Positions 6,259-16,067 of a DNA stretch of 16,067 nucleotides are shown in pieces. The stretch spans positions 1 to 16,067 of the forward strand of contig DASXAP010000126.1 in assembly GCA_036406655.1 (NCBI GenBank). The letters are read 5' to 3'. The translations under genes were made by a program, and so were the position numbers. How positions within the stretch are numbered: position 1 is the stretch's first letter; each line of letters begins with the position of its first letter. Origin of the DNA: VAZQ01 sp036406655 (GTDB lineage Bacteria; Pseudomonadota; Alphaproteobacteria; Rhizobiales; Xanthobacteraceae). The notes beneath the pieces are model-generated. The model searched no databases. It saw only the letters and a program-made list of their open reading frames with translations, and was not told the origin of the DNA.

Positions 6259-7887
6259 TCAGTGCCCGGTCGCCATGGCGGCGAGAGCATGCGGGTCGGC
6301 GGGCGGGGCATTGCCGCGCCAGGCGATGTGGAGATCGGGACGCAGCAGCAGGAGGTCATGGCCGTAGATGTCGCGCGCATGCGGATCGGCGATGTCGACG
6401 AGCTGCAGCGGCGCACCGAGCCCGGCAAAGGCTTCTTGCAGGCCCGTTCCGCCGCCGGCGCTGCCGTTCCGTCCCCCTCCCGCGGCGCCTCCGAGCCGCA
6501 GCAGCGTGAAGGCGCTGCCGTAGCCGATGCGGTCCTGCATGGCGGTCCGGTCGCCGAGCCAGATATGCGGCAGCCGCGCGCCGGGAAGCGTGGTCGGCCG
6601 GTAGCGCATGAAATCCTGCGGCGCCTCCTCCTCGCGCGGCCCGCCGGGCTCGGGCGCGATCAGCGGCGAGGGCGCATAGCGGTAACCGAGCTCGGCGCCG
6701 ATCATGTCGCTCGCCTTGTGCTGCTCGCGGTCGGCGACGCGGGCGAGCTCGGCGCGCGCGGCGGCGTTCTCGCGCAGGTCGGGGCGCCAGAGCCTGCGCC
6801 ATTCGCGACGGCCGCGCGCGGCAAAGCCCGAGGCGGCGACGTTGCGCTCGCCCACCTGCCGGCGCTCGATCTCGTAGGAGGCAAGCAGCCGCGGCCCGCC
6901 CCAGCCCTGCAGTACCGCGGCGAGCTTCCAGGACAGATCGACGGCGTCGCCGACCCCGGTGTTCATGCCGAGCCCGCCGGTCGGGATGACGAGATGCACG
7001 GCGTCGCCGGCGAGAAGCACGCGGCCTTCGCCATAGCGCTCGGCGAGCAGCAGGTTCATGCGCCAGGGCGCGACGTAGAGCATGTCATAGGCGACCGGCA
7101 TGGCCACCACGCGCTCGAACGTCTCCGCCATCGCGGCGTCGCTGTCGACCACCGAATGCAGCGTGAAGTGGCGGGTCGAATCCTGCACGATCAGGAAGCT
7201 GCCTTCGGCGTCGGCCACGTGATAGTGCCGGCCCTTGCCGATCGGGATGCGCTCGTAGAGATCGGCGCAGTAGTAGAGCGCCTGGCGCAGCTCCTGGATG
7301 TTCGCTTCGCCTTCGAGCGCGATGCCGAGCCGCCGGCGGACGAGGCTGTTGCCGCCGTCGCAGCCGACCATGTAGGCGGCGCGGATCGGCTCGGTCGCGC
7401 CGCCCGTCCGCACCTGGGCGGTGACGCCGGCCGCGTCCTGGGCGAAGTCGACGAGCTCGCAGCCGTAGCGGACGGTAATGCCGGGCAGCGACTCGGCGAT
7501 CTCCTTCAGCAACGGCTCGAGCGTGTATTGCGAGATGAGCTGATAGGGCTCGAGCGGCTCGCTCGCATCCTCGCAGGCCGCGATGCGCGCCTTGGCCTCG
7601 GCCACGGAAGGATGGGGGTGATGCACCAGCGGCGGCTCGACCAGCGAGAGGACGATGAACACGTCCATCGGGCAGCCGGCGGGCAGGCCTGCCGCGCGCA
7701 CGCGGTCGGCGATCCCCATGCGCCGGTAGATTTCCATGCTGCGGGCGTTGCAGCGCTCCATCTTGGGGAGAAACTGCGGCGCCTCCTTCTGCTCGACGAG
7801 CGTGGCGCGCACCCCGCGCAGGCCGAGATCGATGGCGAGCGTGAGCCCCGTGGGTCCGGCTCCGACGATGAGCACTTGCGTGGGCAT
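6259..7887 (-). CDS. FAD-dependent aromatic-ring monooxygenase (PheA/TfdB family)
   Basis: This 542-residue class A flavoprotein monooxygenase would use NAD(P)H and O2 to hydroxylate an aromatic or related ring substrate. The N-terminal dinucleotide loop is GAGPTG (residues 9-14), with Glu32 positioned to bind the ADP ribose. The DG motif is in VGCDGGNSLVRRRLGI, and the GD motif is GRVLLAGDAVHLVIPTGGLGMNTGVGDAVDLSWKL. The C-terminal portion ends with HDLLLLRPDLHIAWRG, as in the thioredoxin-like third domain of the phenol hydroxylase group. MhpA-like and TfdB-like enzymes are the nearest types I can name. GGAGGT lies 4 bases before ATG 7887. It follows mccA on the same strand after 101 bases. 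Its substrate, and any link to leucine metabolism, are unknown. Confidence 0.88.
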   Translation of the reverse strand: MPTQVLIVGAGPTGLTLAIDLGLRGVRATLVEQKEAPQFLPKMERCNARSMEIYRRMGIADRVRAAGLPAGCPMDVFIVLSLVEPPLVHHPHPSVAEAKARIAACEDASEPLEPYQLISQYTLEPLLKEIAESLPGITVRYGCELVDFAQDAAGVTAQVRTGGATEPIRAAYMVGCDGGNSLVRRRLGIALEGEANIQELRQALYYCADLYERIPIGKGRHYHVADAEGSFLIVQDSTRHFTLHSVVDSDAAMAETFERVVAMPVAYDMLYVAPWRMNLLLAERYGEGRVLLAGDAVHLVIPTGGLGMNTGVGDAVDLSWKLAAVLQGWGGPRLLASYEIERRQVGERNVAASGFAARGRREWRRLWRPDLRENAAARAELARVADREQHKASDMIGAELGYRYAPSPLIAPEPGGPREEEAPQDFMRYRPTTLPGARLPHIWLGDRTAMQDRIGYGSAFTLLRLGGAAGGGRNGSAGGGTGLQEAFAGLGAPLQLVDIADPHARDIYGHDLLLLRPDLHIAWRGNAPPADPHALAAMATGH

Positions 7888-7926
7888 CGTGACCTCCGGC
7901 CGCAGCCCGGGTCGGGCGCTGTCGCG

Positions 7927-7971
7927 CGAGACCCGACGATCGGCCAAGCCGGCTGCCGCGCTCGGGTCTCG
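7927..7971. other. Inverted repeat between mccA and the monooxygenase gene
   Basis: CGAGACCCGA (7927-7936) and TCGGGTCTCG (7962-7971) are perfect 10-bp inverted copies 25 bases apart, with a smaller CGGC/GCCG stem in the loop. No T tract follows on the minus strand, so it is more likely an mRNA processing or stability structure, or a partial terminator, than a full intrinsic terminator. Confidence 0.5.
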
Positions 7972-7988
7972 TTCGAGCGGGACTCGGC

Positions 7989-11653
<3,665 letters not shown>

Positions 11654-11681
11654 GGGCTTGCCCGAGCGAGAAACCCCTGAG

Positions 11682-11830
11682 CCGTCATCCTGAGGTGCGC
11701 GCGTCTTCGCGCGCCTCGAAGGATGACAAGCCCCGCAGCCGCCGCTTGCGTCTGGAGTGGCAGCGGCTCGGCCGTCATCCTTCGAGGCTCGCCCGGCTGA
11801 AGCGGCCGGGCTCGCACCTCAGGATGACGG
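11682..11830. repeat. REP-type doublet: two inverted copies of a GTCATCCTGAGG palindromic repeat
   Basis: Unit 1 (11684-11727) begins GTCATCCTGAGG and ends CCTCGAAGGATGAC, with a 7-bp GCGCGCG/CGCGCGC stem around TCTT. Unit 2 (11773-11830) is the same repeat on the other strand, with a CCCGGC/GCCGGG inner stem. Together the outer arms form an 18-bp perfect inverted repeat (11682-11699 with 11813-11830), and the inner arms match over 15 bp. This is the structure of a REPIN or BIME. Repeats with this GTCATCCTGAGG core are familiar in alphaproteobacterial intergenic DNA. It lies inside the ivd-mccB transcript, where it may form hairpins in the mRNA. Confidence 0.88.
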
Positions 11831-11849
11831 ATCAAGTTAGTCGCCCCCA

Positions 11850-13031
11850 TCACCGCGTCTTCTCGAACAGCTCGCGGCCGATCAGCATTCGGCGGATCTC
11901 GCTCGTGCCGGCGCCGATCTCGTAGAGCTTGGCGTCGCGCAGATACCGGCCGGTCGGGAAGTCGTTGATGTAGCCGTTGCCGCCGAGAAGCTGCACCGCG
12001 TCGAGCGCGATCCGGGTGGCGTTCTCCGCCGCGTAGAGGATGGCGCCGGCGGCGTCCTCGCGCGTGGTCTCGCCGCGGTCGCAGGCTCTGGCCACCGCGT
12101 AGACATAGGCCTTGCAGGCGTTCATGGCGACATACATGTCGGCCACCTTGCCCTGCACCAGCTGAAACTCGCCGATCGCCTTGCCGAACTGGCGGCGCTC
12201 GTGCACGTAGGGCATCACCACGTCCATGCAGGCCTGCATGATGCCGAGCGGCCCCGCCGCCAGCACCACCCGTTCGTAGTCGAGGCCGGACATCAGGATC
12301 GTGACGCCGTCGCCGAGGTCGCCCAGCACGTTCTCTTCCGGCACCTCGCAGTCCTGGAACACGAGCTCGCTCGTGTCCGAGCCGCGCATGCCGAGCTTGT
12401 CGAGCTTCTGCGCGGTGGAGAAGCCCTTGAACCCGCGCTCGATGAGGAAGGCGGTGATGCCGCGCGTGCCGGCCGCCGGATCGGTCTTGGCATAGACAAC
12501 CAGCGTCTCCGCCTGCGGGCCGTTGGTGATCCACATCTTCGTGCCGTTGAGGATGAAGCGGTCGCCCTTCCGCTCGGCGCGGGTGGTCATGGAGACGACG
12601 TCGGAGCCCGCGCCCGCCTCGGACATGGCGAGGCCGCCGACGTGATCACCGGAGATCAGCTTCGGCAAGTAGCGGCGCTTCTGCGCGTCGGTGCCGTTCC
12701 TCCGGATCTGGTTGACGCAGAGGTTCGAATGGGCGCCGTAGGAGAGGCCGACCGCGGCGGAGGCACGCGAGATTTCCTCCATGGCGACGCAGTGCTCGAG
12801 ATAGCCGAGGCCCGCCCCGCCCCATTCCTCCTCGACGGTGATGCCGTGCACGCCGAGCGCGCCGAGCTCGGGCCAGAGCTCGCGCGGAAAGGTATTGCTG
12901 CGGTCGATCGCGTCGGCACGCGGAGCGATCCGGTCGGCGGCAAAGCCGCGCACGCTGTCGCGCAGCATGTCGGCGGTCTCGCCCAGGCCGAAGTCGAAGC
13001 CGCGGATGTCGTTCACGCGCATGGCCGGCAT
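11850..13031 (-). CDS. ivd: Isovaleryl-CoA dehydrogenase
   Basis: This 393-residue FAD enzyme oxidises isovaleryl-CoA to 3-methylcrotonyl-CoA in leucine breakdown and passes electrons to electron-transfer flavoprotein. The acyl-CoA dehydrogenase signatures are GLAMSEAGAGSDVVSM with WITNGPQAETLVVYAKT, and QLLGGNGYINDFPTGRYLRDAKLYEIGAGTSEIRRMLIGREL at the end. The catalytic base is Glu at about residue 253, inside GLDYERVVLAAGPLG, the location specific to isovaleryl-CoA dehydrogenase rather than to the usual acyl-CoA dehydrogenases. This gives a confident subtype. Two in-frame ATGs are possible, 13031 and 13022 (390 residues); neither has a clear Shine-Dalgarno. It is the first gene of the minus-strand leucine cluster. 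The longer open frame upstream is non-coding. Confidence 0.93.
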   Translation of the reverse strand: MPAMRVNDIRGFDFGLGETADMLRDSVRGFAADRIAPRADAIDRSNTFPRELWPELGALGVHGITVEEEWGGAGLGYLEHCVAMEEISRASAAVGLSYGAHSNLCVNQIRRNGTDAQKRRYLPKLISGDHVGGLAMSEAGAGSDVVSMTTRAERKGDRFILNGTKMWITNGPQAETLVVYAKTDPAAGTRGITAFLIERGFKGFSTAQKLDKLGMRGSDTSELVFQDCEVPEENVLGDLGDGVTILMSGLDYERVVLAAGPLGIMQACMDVVMPYVHERRQFGKAIGEFQLVQGKVADMYVAMNACKAYVYAVARACDRGETTREDAAGAILYAAENATRIALDAVQLLGGNGYINDFPTGRYLRDAKLYEIGAGTSEIRRMLIGRELFEKTR

Positions 13032-13284
13032 TGTAGGGGCGGCAAAGCCGCGGTCCAAGCGCTCGGCGCGGCTCCCCTGGCAACTCCCCGGCCCGAGATC
13101 GAGCGCGATTAGGCTTCCACCACGGCCGAGTGCCGGGCTCGGGTCAACCCGACTCCCCGACTGCGCAGAGACCCCGTCCGCGCACCGGTGCGGCCGGCAA
13201 ACAGCAATTGCATGGCTCGCTGCGGCGTGGTCTCTAGGCGCCGCGGCGGGGAAGAGCTGCAGCTCGGGCGGAGGAGGTGGGCCG
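13032..13284. promoter_or_regulatory. Divergent control region between ivd and the Gfo/Idh/MocA pair
   Basis: This 253-base gap contains no credible gene and must hold the promoters for both divergent transcripts. It includes a perfect 12-bp palindrome CGCACCGGTGCG (13181-13192), an inverted TCGGG/CCCGA pair with 4-base spacing (13139-13152), and an 8-bp GCAATTGC (13204-13211). On the plus strand TTGCAT (13208-13213) could be a weak -35, but no good -10 lies 16-18 bases downstream. No regulator gene lies in the window, so which protein binds here is unknown. Confidence 0.45.
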
Positions 13285-13287
13285 GTG
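13271..13287 (+). promoter_or_regulatory. Shine-Dalgarno GAGGAGGT that selects GTG 13285
   Basis: GAGGAGGT at 13271-13278 is a near-perfect anti-16S match placed 6 bases before GTG 13285. It fixes the start of the first Gfo/Idh/MocA gene, although the frame stays open for another 149 codons upstream. Confidence 0.75.
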
Positions 13288-14361
13288 GAACGAGTGGAAG
13301 TCGCAGTGATCGGGACCGGCTGGTGCGGCGGGATCCGCGCCGAGACGCTGTCGCGCTCGGCGCTGGTCGACAAGCTGCACATCTGCGAGATCCGGCCGGA
13401 CCGGCTGGCCGAGGTCAAGGCGCTGACACGGCCCGCGAGCGCCACCCTCGACTACAGGGAGATCCTCGACAACCCCGACATCTCCGTCGTCTATGTCTGC
13501 ACCACGCCGGAGCAGAACCACTACCCGATCGCCCGCGACTGCCTGAAGGCCGGCAAGCATGTGCTGCTGGAGAAGCCGATCGCGCTCGAGCTGTGGGAAG
13601 CGGACGAGCTCATCACCCTCGCCCGGCGCGGGCGGCGCAAGTTCACCATCGGCTATTCGCAGCGGTTCAATCCGAAATTCGCCTATGCCAGGAAGAAGAT
13701 CACCGACGGCACGCTCGGCAAGGTCGTCTCGGTCATGGTGAGCAGGCATCTGAGCCGGGCGCTGGGGAGCAAGATCGCCAAGCGGGTCAAGCTCTCGCCG
13801 GTGGTGATGGAATCGACCCACGACCTCGACTTCGTGTTCTGGCTGCTCGAGCCGGCAAAGCCCGTGCGCGTCTACTCGCAGGGCGCCTACGGCTACATGC
13901 AGCCGGTCAACGGCTCCTACGACGTCATGTGGTCGATCGTGACCATGGACAACGGCATGCTGGTCAGCATCGGCGGCGGCTGGAACCTGCCGCCGGGCTA
14001 TCCGAACTTCTGCTCGACCTGGGTCGAGATCACCGGCACCGAGGGGGCGCTGATCCTCGACGACACCCATCGCGACGCCTGGCTCAGCACCGCGGGCGAG
14101 GGCACGCGGTTTCCGCTGTCGACGATGCCGGGCGAGCAGGTGAACCACGTCTTCGTCGGCCAGATGGGGCCGGAGACGATCCATTTTCTCGAGGCCTGCA
14201 TCCGCGACCGGCCGGTGATGGTGACGCCGGAGAGCGCGCGCGTGGTGATGGAAACCTACACCGCGGCCGAGCTTTCCGCCGAGCGCAACGAGGCGGTCGA
14301 TCTGCCGCTGTCGAACCAGTCGCTCGCCGCGATCGCCGAGCTGGCGGAGGCGAGGCGATGA
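13285..14361 (+). CDS. Gfo/Idh/MocA-family oxidoreductase (first of a pair)
   Basis: This 358-residue NAD(P)-dependent oxidoreductase belongs to the family of inositol 2-dehydrogenase and glucose-fructose oxidoreductase. The N-terminal Rossmann fold has GTGWCG (residues 10-15). VCTTPEQNHYPIARDCLKAGKHVLLEKPIAL supplies catalytic Lys97 in EKP. The C-terminal substrate domain has conserved His179 in STHDLDFVFWLLEP. The Asp that in Bacillus inositol dehydrogenase lies four residues before that His is replaced by Met175 here. A DDTHRD stretch at residues 259-264 recurs in the next protein. GTG 13285 is set by GAGGAGGT. It overlaps the next gene by ATGA, so the two are coupled. The substrate is probably a sugar, cyclitol or sugar-acid, but nothing nearby identifies it. 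Confidence 0.87.
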   Translation: MERVEVAVIGTGWCGGIRAETLSRSALVDKLHICEIRPDRLAEVKALTRPASATLDYREILDNPDISVVYVCTTPEQNHYPIARDCLKAGKHVLLEKPIALELWEADELITLARRGRRKFTIGYSQRFNPKFAYARKKITDGTLGKVVSVMVSRHLSRALGSKIAKRVKLSPVVMESTHDLDFVFWLLEPAKPVRVYSQGAYGYMQPVNGSYDVMWSIVTMDNGMLVSIGGGWNLPPGYPNFCSTWVEITGTEGALILDDTHRDAWLSTAGEGTRFPLSTMPGEQVNHVFVGQMGPETIHFLEACIRDRPVMVTPESARVVMETYTAAELSAERNEAVDLPLSNQSLAAIAELAEARR

Positions 14362-15473
14362 GGCAGCGGGCGAAAGAGATCGGCCTCGCCATCATCGGCG
14401 CCGGGCGGGTCGGCCTGTTCCGCGGCGAGGTCGCCGCCCGCCACCCGGCGGTGCGATGGATCGGCATCGCCGAGAAGAACCACAACCGCGGTCTCTACGT
14501 GGCGGAGAAGATCGGTGCGGATTTCGTCACCCAGGATCTGCGCCGGCTGCTCAAGCGGCCGGAGGTCACCTGCGCCATCATCGCCACCGACGAGCATCTG
14601 CACGTGGATCCGATCATGGCCGCGGTCGAGCGCGGCGTGCCGATGCTGATCGAGAAGCCGCTCGCCACCGATCTCGGCCAATCCGCCCGCGTGCTCGAGG
14701 CGATCACCGCGGCGGGGCTCGACGCCGTGGTCGGCTATACCCAGCGCTTCCGGCGCAAATGGCTCGCCGGCAAGGAGAAGGTGCGCACCGGCGCGCTCGG
14801 CGAGGTGACGCTCGTGTCCTCCCGCGCCTTCATGAACCGGCTGGTGGCGATCGACAACTACAAGCGCACCGACGACCCCCGCAGCATCTCGCCGATGGTG
14901 ATCTCCGGCACCCACGCGCTCGATCTCGTGATGTGGTACCTGGAGGCGAAGACCCCGGTCGAATGCTACGCCCGCTCGATCGACAAGGTGCTGGGTCCGC
15001 TCTATAGCGGGATCGACGCCACCGCCGGCATGATCATGTTCGCCGACGGCAGCGTCTATCACCTCAACATTTCCTGGGCGCTGCCGGTCACCTGGCCGGG
15101 GGCGGTGTACAGCCTGGAAGTGGCGATCAACGGCACCGACGGGGTGCTCACCATCGACGACACCCACCGCGACATGGTGCTGGCGGTCTCGGCGCCGCAG
15201 GAGGAAGGCTACGCGCCGGACCGGAGCCGGCTGGTCGACTTCCTGGGCAGCTATCCGCCCGGCGACATCGCCCTGGGCGAGCTGCGCGGACCGATGCGCG
15301 AGGAGACCGATTCCTGGCTGAACCGGGTCGCCATGGGCGTGCCGACGCAGGCGGCGACCGCTGCCGAGGCCCACGACCGGCTGATGCTCACCAAGGCGCT
15401 CGATCTCTCGGCCAGGCGCAGGCAGCCGGTCAGGCTGCCGCTCGATCCCGGCGAGGAGCGCGCCGCGGCGTGA
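14358..15473 (+). CDS. Gfo/Idh/MocA-family oxidoreductase (second of a pair)
   Basis: This 371-residue paralogue of the preceding gene has the same architecture. The Rossmann loop is GAGRVG (residues 14-19), catalytic Lys100 is in IEKPLAT, and His186 is in GTHALDLVMWYLEA. The C-terminal beta-sheet domain includes NGTDGVLTIDDTHRDM, with DDTHRD at 267-272, matching the motif of its partner. The position four residues before the His is Ile182 rather than Asp, and the residue after the His is Ala where many relatives have Asp. ATG 14358 overlaps the upstream stop codon (ATGA), and GGAGG at 14346-14350 is a good ribosome-binding site. The two proteins are too different to be a recent duplication and could act as separate steps or as a hetero-oligomer. 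Confidence 0.87.
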   Translation: MRQRAKEIGLAIIGAGRVGLFRGEVAARHPAVRWIGIAEKNHNRGLYVAEKIGADFVTQDLRRLLKRPEVTCAIIATDEHLHVDPIMAAVERGVPMLIEKPLATDLGQSARVLEAITAAGLDAVVGYTQRFRRKWLAGKEKVRTGALGEVTLVSSRAFMNRLVAIDNYKRTDDPRSISPMVISGTHALDLVMWYLEAKTPVECYARSIDKVLGPLYSGIDATAGMIMFADGSVYHLNISWALPVTWPGAVYSLEVAINGTDGVLTIDDTHRDMVLAVSAPQEEGYAPDRSRLVDFLGSYPPGDIALGELRGPMREETDSWLNRVAMGVPTQAATAAEAHDRLMLTKALDLSARRRQPVRLPLDPGEERAAA

Positions 15474-15481
15474 TCAGGCCT

Positions 15482-15605
15482 GTAGGGTGGGTCAAGGCGC
15501 GCTCATGCGCGCCGGACCTACCAGTCGTGTTGCAAATGGTGGGTCCAGCGCTCGACGTGGTAGCAGCAGCCCGCAATATCCGTCAGGCGCCTTGACCCAC
15601 CCTAC
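15482..15605. repeat. Palindromic repeat element bounded by a perfect 19-bp inverted repeat
   Basis: The left arm GTAGGGTGGGTCAAGGCGC (15482-15500) is exactly inverted at 15587-15605. Inside are a 7-bp hairpin with TCAT loop (15496-15513) and a 10-bp inverted pair with one mismatch (15514-15523 with 15537-15546). The GTAGGGTGGGT core is widespread as a REP-like intergenic repeat in many bacteria. It spans most of the 165 bases between the Gfo/Idh/MocA pair and the next molybdenum hydroxylase gene and may end the upstream transcript. No transposase is encoded within it. Confidence 0.88.
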
Positions 15606-15638
15606 GGATTACTCGAATCAAGAGCTTCGGACCTCATC

Positions 15639-16067
15639 ATGGACACGACCACCGCTGCGAGCCGCGCACCGCATCAGCCCCGGCTGGAGGATGATGCGCT
15701 GCTGCGCGGACTGGGCCGCTTCATCGCCGACGCGCCGCTGCCTGACGAGGCGCAGGCCTGCTTCGTGCGCTCGCCGCACGCCTTCGCCGATATCGGCGGC
15801 ATCGACATCGAGGCCGCCGGCTCGGTGCCGGGCGTGCTCGCGGTGCTGACGGGCGCCGACATGGATGCGGCGAAGATCGGCAACGTCTCCCAGCACCCGC
15901 CGCTCAACGGCCGCGGCGGCAGCAACCTCGTCGTTCCGCACCGTCCGGCACTGGCCGGCACTACCGTGCGCCACGTCGGGGAGCCGGTCGTCCTCGTCGT
16001 CGCCGAGACGCTCGCCGCGGCGCAGGACGCCGCCGAGCTCGTCCGCATCGATTATGCCGAGCGGCCG
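15639..16067 (+). CDS. CoxL/xanthine dehydrogenase-type molybdopterin subunit, N-terminal part (3' cut by window end)
   Basis: The frame from ATG 15639 is open to the window edge for 143 residues. The sequence RLEDDALLRGLGRFIADAPLPDEAQACFVRSPHAFADIGGIDIEAAGSVPGVLAVLTGADM is the standard N terminus of aerobic CO dehydrogenase and xanthine dehydrogenase large subunits. It continues with the conserved VGEPVVLVVAETLAAAQDAAELVRIDY. The family catalyses hydroxylation at a molybdenum centre in a heterotrimer with [2Fe-2S] and FAD subunits. Those partners are not visible upstream and would have to lie further on. The cofactor loop and catalytic glutamate are outside the window, so CO dehydrogenase cannot be told from other hydroxylases. 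No strong Shine-Dalgarno precedes the ATG. It has no Tat signal and so belongs to a different subfamily from the IorB-type gene. Confidence 0.85.
   Translation, partial: MDTTTAASRAPHQPRLEDDALLRGLGRFIADAPLPDEAQACFVRSPHAFADIGGIDIEAAGSVPGVLAVLTGADMDAAKIGNVSQHPPLNGRGGSNLVVPHRPALAGTTVRHVGEPVVLVVAETLAAAQDAAELVRIDYAERP

Noticed and set aside
11684..11830. A short CRISPR array, because of repeated GTCATCCT blocks
   Set aside because: The blocks are inverted, not direct, repeats with unequal spacing and no cas genes; the structure is that of a REP doublet.
13032..13445. Longer isovaleryl-CoA dehydrogenase starting at 13445
   Set aside because: The additional 138 residues overlap the divergent gene and control region and do not resemble any acyl-CoA dehydrogenase extension.

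Overview
The window reads as a high-GC alphaproteobacterial chromosome segment, of the Hyphomicrobiales or Rhodospirillales type. The evidence is the very strong G/C bias at third codon positions, the alphaproteobacterial style of AroE and of the leucine-degradation enzymes, and intergenic palindromic repeats of the GTCATCCTGAGG and GTAGGGTGGGT kinds that recur in such genomes. The genus cannot be fixed from sequence alone.

Layout. Bases 2-133 hold the C-terminal end of an unidentified protein. A structured leader follows, then a two-gene molybdenum hydroxylase operon (352-3017, + strand): a [2Fe-2S] subunit and a Tat-exported molybdopterin subunit of the isoquinoline 1-oxidoreductase (IorAB) type. 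Bases 3113-5590 form an accessory patch in which two different type II toxin-antitoxin modules flank a shikimate dehydrogenase gene: a Phd/VapC pair on the minus strand, aroE on the plus strand, and a ribbon-helix-helix/ParE pair on the plus strand. Each module has a palindrome in its promoter region that looks like an autoregulatory operator. A pyridoxamine 5'-phosphate oxidase-fold protein (5605-6039, -) closes this section.

Bases 6259-13031 (-) form a leucine/isovalerate degradation cluster read right to left: isovaleryl-CoA dehydrogenase, methylcrotonyl-CoA carboxylase beta subunit, the biotin-containing alpha subunit, then a PheA/TfdB-type FAD monooxygenase. The first three convert isovaleryl-CoA to 3-methylglutaconyl-CoA. 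The methylglutaconyl-CoA hydratase and HMG-CoA lyase that normally finish the pathway are absent, and the monooxygenase sits where they would be expected. A nested REP-type repeat doublet lies between the first two genes.

A 253-base divergent region (13032-13284) with palindromes separates this cluster from two overlapping, paralogous Gfo/Idh/MocA oxidoreductases (13285-15473, +). After a repeat element bounded by a perfect 19-bp inverted repeat, the window ends inside a second molybdenum hydroxylase gene, of the CoxL/xanthine dehydrogenase large-subunit type (15639 onward). No intergenic stretch exceeds 300 bases. No rRNA, tRNA, CRISPR array, phage gene or transposase was seen. The least explained items are the Gfo/Idh/MocA pair, the monooxygenase tied to the leucine operon, and the two repeat families.
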